Assembly: GCA_010645155.1 (NCBI GenBank)
Contig: CM021321.1
Location: 1,631,753-1,695,752, forward strand
Length of the DNA stretch: 64,000 bases
Direction of reading: 5' to 3'
Source: Tigriopus japonicus
Lineage: Eukaryota > Arthropoda > Copepoda > Harpacticoida > Harpacticidae
Shown here: positions 11,219 through 19,881 of the stretch, in pieces
Position numbering within the stretch: position 1 is the stretch's first letter
Layout of the letters: every line of letters starts with the position of its first letter
Position numbers and translations under genes: made by a program
The notes under the pieces: model-generated
What the model was told of the DNA's origin: nothing
Database searches by the model: none
The model's input: the letters and a program-made list of their open reading frames with translations, nothing else

Positions 11219-11545
11219 AATTTACAAGTGTCCGATGTTTCGTAACATAGGCCCCTGGTTTGTATTTAGTAGGCGACCTCTTTCAATTTTCAGCTCAATC
11301 GAATACTGGAGTGAAAAGTTGTGCCTTCTCAAACTCATGTACTGAAGAGAGCATAGAATGAATGAAATCGCCCTTCTGTGGTAAAACAATTGCCAGAAAA
11401 GGGTTAGTTCATTCCTTCTCGGTAGGATTTGTACTGAACTTTGAGAGAGCATAATTTTGCATTCAGACATTCGATTGAGCTGAAAATTGAAATACGTCTT
11501 CAAGTCAACGTAGGCAAGGTCTCATTTGCAGAAGAACGTAGAGAA
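11219..11545 (-). mobile_element. Degraded copy of long-inverted-repeat element, family B
   Basis: Contains the reverse of the 8369-8392 segment (TTTCGTAACATAGGCCCCTG), the CTCAATCGAA and GAGAGCATA motifs in both orientations, and GGTCTCATTTGCAGAAGAACG at its right edge. All are shared with the element at 17916-18364. The copy is internally inverted-repeated and has no coding capacity. Confidence 0.6.
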
Positions 11546-11579
11546 AATAAATTCTATAAAACGTGAAAATACTAGAAGT

Positions 11580-11968
11580 TATAGTTTATTGGGCGAGTTT
11601 CACTAGGAACATCGCAGGAATGAGAGATTGGGAGAGGCTCCAGAAGTTAGGCCTGTACAGTACTCAGAGAAGGTATGAAAGGTATCTGATACTGTTTTAC
11701 GTGCGTTCTGAGAGCACTTCCAAATCCAAGGGAATCGAGGCTAGTTCGAACAATGAGGTCCTCCTCTCTTCTTTATCGGGCTCCTTCATTGTTCAATTTG
11801 TTACCCATTAGTCTTCGTCGGGAATATGTAGGAGCTGATCCTCTAACAGCATTTAAGGCTAGATTGGACAAGTTCTCAAATACTATTCCTGACCAACCTA
11901 ATTTTCAAGGGTTGTACAGATCTGCCAACAGGACCTCATTGGTAGATCAAATTTCATATAAACGGTAA
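11580..11968 (+). pseudogene. Non-LTR retrotransposon reverse transcriptase, C-terminal remnant
   Basis: Broken frames encode ERLQKLGLYSTQRRYERYL and then LFNLLPISLRREYVGADPL. This is the pattern found after the catalytic core of LINE-type reverse transcriptases (thumb and C-terminal region). At least one frameshift separates the two parts and no catalytic FADD-type motif is present. A related, inverted copy lies at 12160-13030. The clade cannot be assigned from this fragment. Confidence 0.7.
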
Positions 11969-12159
11969 TTTTATAAACTAAATTAATCATTAACTCTCTT
12001 TACAGGGAATCCCATCCCATTCCCTGTAGCGGTATTAAAAAATCCGCCCCCCCCCAATAAAAAAGAAGGGAGAGCTATTGCTACTATTGACAGTCGAAAA
12101 AAGCGACCTCAAGCGGCATTTATTATAAATTTGGTCTACCAACGAGTTACTATTGGCAG

Positions 12160-13030
12160 ACCTATCTATCCAACCCTTGAATAGTGGGTTGGTCGGGAAT
12201 AGCATTTAAAAAATTGTCTAATCCTTCCTTAAATGCCAAAATAGGATCAGCTCCTACATACTCCAGACGAAGACTAATGGGCAAAAGATTGAACAATGAA
12301 AAAGTCCGATAAAGAAGAGAGGAAGACATCCTTGTGCGAACTAGTCTGGATTCCTTGGGATTTGGAGGTGGTCTCAGCGCACAAGAAAAACCTCTATAAT
12401 CACATTTGAGCTAACCTCAAATCTTTTGTTGGGACAGAGCTTATGAATGCTGATTTGTATGGGTTCTCAATATAGGATGGTAGACCTAATAAAAGGTAAG
12501 TATATTTCAGATTAGGTTACATTTAAAACAATGTATAAAACAGGAAATAATTGATGTATGTAAATAAAATCGTACCCCGTCAGTCCTTCTCACATCCAGA
12601 GATCTCGAGGACGAATGGCATTCTCAGATGGATTCCTAATGCCGAAGTCTGAACGCGAGTCGTGACCAGCGTCTGTAACCAGAACCATTCGTAGAAATGT
12701 TTCAAATGCTCTTGAAGACATACAATATCAGATACCTTTCATACCTTCTCTGAATACTGGACTGTCCAAGCTTTTGGAATCTCTCCCAATATGAGAGCTC
12801 TCTCATTCTTGTGATGTTCCTAGTGAAACATCTTTGGACCTGCTCGACCTTTTGCAAACCTGCCGAACTCATTGGAGCCCAAATGGGTGAGACATGTTCA
12901 AGATGAGGCTGAATAATCGACTTGTACAGAGTTAGCATCGTTACACTATCTCTGGACTTGAAAATGCGATAGATCCAGCCACACGTTTAACAGACTTAAA
13001 ACCAATTTTCTGAATTATTCTTTTTGTTCA
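12160..13030 (-). pseudogene. Non-LTR retrotransposon reverse transcriptase remnant, inverted copy
   Basis: On the minus strand, 12702-12938 encodes LTLYKSIIQPHLEHVSPIW, the end of a LINE reverse transcriptase domain, followed by RRYERYLILYVF. The remaining C-terminal part (LFNLLPISLRLEYVGADP) lies at about 12190-12350, separated by roughly 300 bp of unrelated sequence. The upstream part (12960-13030) is frameshifted. It is clearly the same family as the remnant at 11580-11968, in opposite orientation. Confidence 0.7.
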
Positions 13031-13358
13031 TTCCAAAGGCGGTGTCTTGGTTGTCTGTAACTGAAATATTGACGAATTCTATTGAACCTTTGGTCTAGTT
13101 CGCTTTAATCAAAGTCTGAAAATTTCCTTCGAGAATNNNNNNNNNNNNNNNNNNNNNNNNNNNNNNNNNNNNNNNNNNNNNNNNNNNNNNNNNNNNNNNN
13201 NNNNNNNNNNNNNNNNNNNNNNNNNNNNNTTCTGAATTATTCTTTTTGTTCCTTCCAAAGGCGGTGTCTTGGTTGTCTGTAACTGAAATATTGACGAATT
13301 CTATTGAACCTTTGGTCTAGTTCGGTTTAACCAAAGTCTGAAAATTTCCTTCGAGAAT
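13009..13358. repeat. 128-bp duplicated segment on both sides of an assembly gap
   Basis: Bases 13009-13136 and 13230-13358 are almost identical, differing at about four positions (for example TTCATTCC against TTCCTTCC). The gap 13137-13229 lies between them. It is either a real tandem repeat or two haplotypes placed side by side by the assembler. Confidence 0.8.
13137..13229. other. Assembly gap (93 N)
   Basis: A run of N bases; nothing can be said about its content. Confidence 1.
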
Positions 13359-14212
13359 TGTGCTCGAAAATGCCATTGAAATTGAACGGCAAAATAGTGT
13401 TTACCAATTTTTTAGCCTATCATCAACCTAAGTGTGCCTAACAGTTATACTAAGGAAAATATTCATAAATTTGTGTTTAAGCATGTTTTAAGTGACCTTA
13501 CATAAATTTTTGGCCCGTGACCTAATTAGCAGAATCGATTACGGATGCGGCATAGTCTCTTCACCTCAAAACGGGTCTCAGATGTCTTTGGAACTCAAAA
13601 ATGACTTGTCCAGCAAAATTAAACTCCTTGCAGCATAATTTCTTCTAATGGCAGAACAATCACTTTTTATATTTTGATTTTTCAGTTCCCTCGGCAATTC
13701 ATAAGCTCATGACAGGTTTTTATTATTTTAAGAAATGACTTGAGCCTTGAATTCTTGATCTTAATTCTATTGAAGAAAACATTATTCTAGGGAATCATGT
13801 TTTGGCATACTGAAAGAAACGTCTTTAACCATACCATGAAACTTGTTTGAAAGTGTGATTTTTATCATAACTTCAAAAAACTATTTGTGTCCTTTAATAG
13901 GAGTCAAACTAATGAGACGCCCATGTCCTGATCATGAAATGGGAATGAGGTAGAAAGATTACTGAATACTTGCAAAGACATATTTCAAAAAGGCTTTCTC
14001 ATTTTTCTATTGGTCTTTATGATTTTGTATTTTAGTCTTTTTGATGTGATGTTAACTAATTGTGACTTTAAACATTTTTCTAATTGTCAAAAGCAAATTG
14101 TGCTTTCCACTAATTTGATTCAATGAATTGAAGTGAATATTTTGAAGTTCAATTTACCATTTGGTGTGCTTTTTTTAAATGTATACGAGGTCGACTTTTC
14201 CAGTGGACTGAG
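13359..14212. other. Non-coding, no gene seen
   Basis: AT-rich with no supported feature, ending where the 17-bp minisatellite begins. Confidence 0.35.
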
Positions 14213-15218
14213 CCGTCTACAGGGTTGAGTTGTCCGTTGGTTCAAGTTGTTTGTTGGGCCGGGTTGTCCACTGGGTCGAGTTGTCTGCTGGGTCGAGTTG
14301 TCTGCTGGGTCGAGTTGTCCGTTGGGTCGAGTTGTCCTGGGTCGGGTTGTCCGTTGGGTCGGGTTGTCCGTTGGGTCGGGTTGTCCGTTGGGTCGGGTTG
14401 TCCGTTGGGTCGGGTTGTCCGTTGGGTCGGGTTGTCCGTTGGGTCGGGTTGTCCGTTGGGTCGGGTTGTCCGTTGGGTCGGGTTGTCCGTTGGGTCGGGT
14501 TGTCCGTTGGGTCGGGTTGTCCGTTGGGTCGGGTTGTCCGTTGGGTCGGGTTGTCCGTTGGGTCGGGTTGTCCGTTGGGTCGGGTTGTCCGTTGGGTCGG
14601 GTTGTCCGTTGGGTCGGGTTGTCCGTTGGGTCGGGTTGTCCGTTGGGTCGGGTTGTCCGTTGGGTCGGGTTGTCCGTTGGGTCGGGTTGTCCGTTGGGTC
14701 GGGTTGTCCGTTGGGTCGGGTTGTCCGTTGGGTCGGGTTGTCCGTTGGGTCGGGTTGTCCGTTGGGTCGGGTTGTCCGTTGGGTCGGGTTGTCCGTTGGG
14801 TCGGGTTGTCCGTTGGGTCGGGTTGTCCGTTGGGTCGGGTTGTCCGTTGGGTCGGGTTGTCCGTTGGGTCGGGTTGTCCGTTGGGTCGGGTTGTCCGTTG
14901 GGTCGGGTTGTCCGTTGGGTCGGGTTGTCCGTTGGGTCGGGTTGTCCGTTGGGTCGGGTTGTCCGTTGGGTCGGGTTGTCCGTTGGGTCGGGTTGTCCGT
15001 TGGGTCGGGTTGTCCGTTGGGTCGGGTTGTCCGTTGGGTCGGGTTGTCCGTTGGGTCGGGTTGTCCGTTGGGTCGGGTTGTCCGTTGGGTCGGGTTGTCC
15101 GTTGGGTCGGGTTGTCCGTTGGGTCGGGTTGTCCGTTGGGTCGGGTTGTCCGCTGGGTCGAGTTGTCCGCTGGGTCGAGTTGTCCCGAGTCGAGTTGTCC
15201 GCTGGGTTGAGTTGTCCT
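14213..15218. repeat. 17-bp minisatellite, about 48 near-perfect units plus degenerate edges
   Basis: The unit GTTGGGTCGGGTTGTCC is repeated head to tail with almost no variation from about 14341 to 15150. Diverged units (CTGGGTCGAGTTGTCC type) flank both sides. Because 17 is not a multiple of 3 and the unit has no stop in most frames, the array leaves all three plus frames and at least two minus frames open for 330-400 codons. These encode 17-residue repeats such as NPTQRTTRPNGQPDPTD. I regard these as by-products, not genes. Diverged units at the edges and homogeneous units inside are typical of unequal exchange. Confidence 0.95.
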
Positions 15219-16562
15219 GGAACCGTTACCGTCAACCGTCCAGTAGTTCCGTGGTCTATGGAACAGTTGTGGCGGGTCACCTCTTCCAGACAAGGTGGAT
15301 GCCGTGCGTCTTTTCGGTCTTTTCCCTTTACCTTCCACCGTCCGTGGCCTTCAGGAGTTTTTGGGTCTGGTGAATTTCTAACGTCGTTTCATCCCAAATA
15401 TTGCCTCCATGTTACTCCCACCTTAATGAATGTTGTCGGCGACTGGCAAGGCCAATTGCAAGGCTAGTAGTTTCCCCGTCTTATGAGACGACGAATCCCG
15501 TCAATCTTTTGAATCTTCTAAACAGGTCCTTGCCAATGTTACCTTATTTGTGCATCAAGACCTCCACGCCGAACTTGCTCCTACCACTGATGCTTTAGAT
15601 TATGTGGTTGGTGCTATTTTAGAACAAAGATCAACGGCTCCTGGTGCTTCATGGTAACCCTTGGCCTACTTTAGCAAAAAATTGCGGTCCCCTAAATTAA
15701 TTTATGGTGAGTACGACAAGGAACTTCATGCTATTAAATTGGCAGTTCGCCACTTCCATTCGCTTTTCCATTTACTGTTTTCACTAAACCTTCACCTCTC
15801 ACTTTTGCCTTGAGCCTAAGAACACCTACTTGGACTTCTCGACAGCAACGAACAATTTATGAGTTAAGCACTTATTCCTAAGAGATTTGTCATATCTCTG
15901 GAAAGTTCAATGCCGTGGCGGATGCCCCTTTCGTGCCCCTATTAACAGTTTGTCTAAATCGCTCTCTCTTCTTGGCATGAGCAACTCAGATGATTTCGAT
16001 CAGATTGCGGATGCCAAACTAAAAGATCCATCCCTTCCTCCTATTTGTGGCTCTCAAGTTTTAACGTGTCGACATTGGAGGTGGGAAATTCCTCCTTTGC
16101 GACATTTCCACAAGAAACCCTCGCCCTTGGAATACCCACCATTTCCGCCGCATAATTTTTTATGCAATTCATGGTTTGAGTAACCTGTCCATCACCTCCA
16201 TTGTGAAAATTGAAATAACGTGAATGCACACGAAATAAAGTAGTTTTGATGTGAGTGAGGGTGAACCTCCCGAGAACATTTCTTTTATTACCGTTGACTA
16301 GCATGAATATCACAGCCTTTTTATATGGTTCTAACTAGTGTATTATTAGTAGTGAACGCACTCCAAATGCCCTTGGAGTGTGATGTATCAAAAATGATTG
16401 CATCCCGTTTCGTCTGGACTGAAATGTCCTCTCAATGTCGCCAATGGGTGAAACAGTGTCTTGATTGCCAACGCTAAAAAGTTCAACGACATGATAAATC
16501 TCCACCTGCTCTTTTCCCCATACCTTCGGAGAGGTTCAGGCCAGTTCAGTCACATTCATGTA

Positions 16563-17807
16563 CAGGGATGAGCACCTAAATCCGGAATTTATTCAGCATC
16601 ATATTTAACCACAATAAGACCATGCAGAACATCAAGTAACTTATGGGGAATTAAAGGCATATATTTGAACTGAAAAATTATTCTATATGACCCCCATCAG
16701 CAGCTATCATGCACTCAGGTATGGCAAGCCTTGATGACCTCAGCTACTGGAATCTTGATCCAGCTCTTCTTGATGGCGGCCTTGAGGGTATTAATGTTTC
16801 AGTGGCTAGTGGCACATACCTCCCTCTCTAACTTGCCCTAGAAGTAGAAGTCCAATGGGTTCAAGTCAGGCGAGTTAGAGGACCAGGTGCTGGCATCCCA
16901 AAACTTGATGAAATTTGCCTTGAGGACATTGACAATCTTTTTGGCTGTGTGGGCTGGGGCAGAATCCTGTTGCAACGCGAAGTTCTTTCTGGCAGCCTGG
17001 GCCTTCATCCATGGAATGACAACAGACTCTAGGACCTCACAGTAATTGTCAGCGCCCAGTTTTTCCTTTGGCGCAAAGAAGTGGGGTGGCATTATGGCCC
17101 CATTGCTCCCAATCACACCTAAGGTTATGATGGAGGCAGGAAACTTGCTTGTCTGGACGGGAGGACCATCAGACTTACTTCTTGCTGGTGATGAACCTGT
17201 AGTTCTGGCTGTTGAAAGACCTGTCCACAGTCCACATCTTTTCATCGCTGAAGAAGATGATTTGTCCTCCATTGGACTTCATGTCATTCAGAATCTTCCT
17301 CCCGTTTTGTACCCTTTTCTCCTTCATTGACGTTGTTAAGATGTGGCGCTTGGACAGCTTGAAGCTTTTCAACTTTAGGCCTTCTTTTATAGCCCTGCTT
17401 TCTCTTCTTGTCAAAGACAGTCATGGGGGTGGTGGGGAGGTACCAATTCTTCATTTCAAGTTAGCTAGGAACCTGGGAGAGCAAAGTTTGTCGCTTCTTA
17501 ATCCATGAGACAAACATTCAGGCCCTTTTCCACATTTCCAACGGTTGCATACGTCATAGACAGTTGACTTTGGGTAGCCAAGAGCCTTCATGATGGCGGC
17601 AGGTTTGTTGCCCGCGCGAGCCATTTGGATAATGGCAAGCCTTTTTGACTCTTCCGTGTTATTTATTGATCTGACAATGAGTTGATATCTTGCAATGGAA
17701 TGTTTACATTTCAACAATTCCAAGGAAGCAACGCAACCCCCAATTGGACTTGTCCTTTCGGAATGATTGGCTTTTAAAAATAGTCCGGATTTAGGTGCCC
17801 ATCCCTG
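16563..17807 (-). mobile_element. Tc1/mariner-type transposon, DD37D signature
   Basis: 1245 bp. The ends read CAGGGATGAGCACCTAAATC and, on the other strand, CAGGGATGGGCACCTAAATC, a terminal inverted repeat of about 24 bp with one mismatch. It is flanked by a TA dinucleotide on each side (16561-16562, 17808-17809), the expected target duplication. It interrupts the integrase part of the Gypsy pol. Transposase remnants run on the minus strand. Confidence 0.93.
16700..17690 (-). pseudogene. Mariner-family transposase, frameshifted
   Basis: Minus-strand pieces in order: a helix-turn-helix region (IIQMARAGNKPAAIMKALGY) around 17540-17640, the first catalytic Asp in IIFFSDEKMWTV around 17240, then ALQQDSAPAHTAKK and SSNSPDLNPLDFYF around 16840-16980. 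Thirty-seven residues lie between the second and third catalytic Asp, the DD37D spacing of the maT branch of the IS630-Tc1-mariner superfamily. At least two frameshifts and an in-frame stop after LDFYF disable it. The reading frame resumes past that stop (KLEREVCATSH). Confidence 0.87.
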
Positions 17808-17915
17808 TAGACCTTGTTGGACCACTTCCCCCCTTGCCATGGCTTTACTCGCCTTGTTGCTAATATTGATCGTTCGCTTCACGCGTTGGCTAAAGGTTAT
17901 TCCTCTTGCTTTAAC

Positions 17916-18364
17916 CAAGAAGCACTGGAATCATGGAGTGGGAGGCTAGCAATGAGAATAATGGTTTCCAGTAAGAACAGTTCAATTACGTTCTTTTGCA
18001 AATGCGACCTTGCATATGTTGACAAGAATACGTATTTCAATTTTCACCTCAATCGAACGTCAGAGACAAAAGTTATGCTCTCTCAAAGCTCAGTGCAAAT
18101 CCTACCGAGAATGAATGAACTCGCACTTTCTGGTAATCGTTTTACCACAAAAGGGCGAGTTCATTCATTCTATGCTCTCTTCAGAACATAAGTTTGAGTA
18201 GGCACAACTTTTCACTCCCCCATTTGATTGGGCTGAAATTTGAAATACGTGTTCTTCTCAATGCAAGCCAGGTCTCACTTGCAGAAGAACGCAAATGGTT
18301 TGTTTCTACTGGAAATCATAATTCTCAATTCTAGCCTCCCACTCAATGATTTCCGTGCTTCTTG
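17916..18364. mobile_element. Long-inverted-repeat element, family B, full copy
   Basis: About 449 bp. The left end is CAAGAAGCACTGGAATCATGG and the right end, read on the other strand, CAAGAAGCACGGAAATCATTG. The arms match over more than 100 bp each (GAGTGGGAGGCTAG in both). The flanks share CTTTAAC (17909-17915 and 18365-18371), or GCTTTAAC if 8 bp are counted, so the target duplication is 7-8 bp. It is inserted in the Gypsy integrase core. Non-coding. Related fragments lie at 8281-8392 and 11219-11545. Confidence 0.82.
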
Positions 18365-18595
18365 CTTTAACTGACCCATTTCTCTCGCTAGAGCCCTCCT
18401 TCGTGGTTGGATTTTTCGTTACCCCTAACCGTGGTGCGCTGTTTACAAGCAAATTGTGAACCACTCTTGGTTTAAGATGCTCAACTCTTGGTGAGCTGTT
18501 TGTTTTGTTTTTGCTGGAGTCAGAACGCAGCTTTCGCAGCTGCGATCTGATAGAGGCTCTCAACACTAAGGGGATATTGCCGCTCCACTTGACAA

Positions 18596-18881
18596 TAGTG
18601 ATGGGATTCAATCTGATTTCAATCTGTTCAATCTCTTAGGGCTGCCATCAATGCCATTGGTCCATAGCAAAAATAGTGTTAAAGAACTTTGCTTGATCTT
18701 GCTGGCACCCCTGGTCTGAAGTCTTTAAAAACAGGGTCACTTTTTTGGATATTCTCTATGAACGAACGCGTTTTTTACAGAAGTGACAAGTGTACTGTTT
18801 TCCGTGAATCGGCAGTCACAACGACGGAGCGCGTGCAAAAAATGATTGAGCAGATTGAAATCAGATTGAACTCCATCAGTA
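18596..18881. mobile_element. Small hAT-like element with TAGTGATGG ends
   Basis: 286 bp. The left end is TAGTGATGGGATTCAATCTG and the right end, read on the other strand, TACTGATGGAGTTCAATCTG, an inverted repeat of about 35 bp with few mismatches. Flanking direct repeats are CTTGACAA (18588-18595) and GTTGACAA (18882-18889), an 8-bp target duplication with one mismatch. It is inserted in the Gypsy integrase. Non-coding. Confidence 0.78.
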
Positions 18882-19210
18882 GTTGACAAGCATTAATTTT
18901 TTCCTCACCCTCGGGAATGACCCCAGATTAGGCCTTCAAAGGCCGTGACTACTGCATGTCTTGTTGAATGTTTTCATCGCCGTCTAAAAACGAGCTTCAA
19001 GGCTGTTTTCACAAATTCCAAGCTCGGTTGGGTAGGTTAGAGGGCTAACTTTTAATTTAGTGTTAGCCTTCTAGGGTGGATCACCCTTCCTTGGGCGCTC
19101 CTCGGGATTCGTACAGCTCCTAAAGAAGACTTACGCTCATCTTCTGCTAAATTGGTTTTTGGTACCCCATGTGCGGATTCACCCCCTGCTCTGTATGCTG
19201 TCACAATATC

Positions 19211-19653
19211 TGGCTAAATATTTCAATCTAAAACTGCTTACCAATGAAATAACACGCAATGTCCGCTTTGGTTTTGAGGTTGTCTCTTCGACTGACTTCA
19301 ATCAGCGAGTAATTTTATTTATATATGTACAAAAATCCCTAGCTGAAATCGGTTAAGTAGATGCCAAACCCGACTTTGGCTCCAAAGGCTGACCAGGCCC
19401 TCCGTGGCTTCTTCAGGAATAAGAAAAACTCACTGTGTAGATAATTAGACCTATTGATAACTTCTGTTCCGTACATTCCGATTACGTCACCCCAACAGTA
19501 GTTCCAGGTGATTTTCTGGTATTAACTCATTCATTAACTGGTATTTGCCGGGAAGGTTTTTGTTTCGATAGGGGGCGCAACGAAACGGCGTTACTTAGCA
19601 CGAAAAAATCCAAAACAGCGCCATCTATCGTTAGATGCGCCTCAACACATGGA
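19211..19653. other. Non-coding, no gene seen
   Basis: Sequence after the last recognisable Gypsy integrase motif. It may contain more of the dead retrotransposon but no motif is readable. Confidence 0.35.
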
Positions 19654-19881
19654 TATAGGGTCCTTTAACGAACAGCTGACTGGGAGGTCACAGTACATAA
19701 GACTGGGAGGTCACTATACTAATACAACTCCCAAAATTGAACCCTGACACAAAAGTTTGACCCATTTTCCAACTTCTCAATGTACACTTGATAGGACACC
19801 AAAAACCAGAAATTGTGTGTTACAAAGCTCAAAGGTTGCACGTGGTTTCTGTTTCATTGGTTGCGCTTAAAGGACTCTATA
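19654..19881 (+). mobile_element. Non-autonomous inverted-repeat element, family A, copy 2
   Basis: 228 bp. The ends are TATAGGGTCCTTTAACG and, on the other strand, TATAGAGTCCTTTAAGC. The interior matches the mael-intron copy across GACTGGGAGGTCACAGTACA, CCTGACACAAAA and AAGCTCAAAGGTTGCACGTG. This is the best preserved of the three copies. Confidence 0.8.

Larger units (their letters stand above)
15505..19210 (+). pseudogene. Degraded Ty3/Gypsy-type pol, interrupted by three insertions
   Basis: Host segments are about 15505-16562, 17810-17915, 18372-18588 and 18890-19210. The first carries the end of reverse transcriptase and RNase H (TTDALDYVVGAILEQ, YGEYDKELHAIKLAVRHFHS, CHISGKFNAVADA), then the integrase zinc-binding part (QWVKQCLDCQR). 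The second carries the start of the integrase core, the third its middle (TPNRGALFTSKL), and the last its end (VECFHRRLKTSFKAV, LPWALLGIRTAPKEDL). Several stops and frameshifts are present and no LTRs are recognised. It is a dead LTR retrotransposon used here as a landing site by other elements. Confidence 0.85.

Noticed and set aside
14120..15467. Five overlapping long open frames encoding Pro/Thr/Gln/Asp or Gly/Val/Cys/Arg repeats
   Set aside because: All arise from the 17-bp minisatellite, whose unit lacks stops and whose length is not a multiple of three; no start context, splice signal or domain supports any frame.
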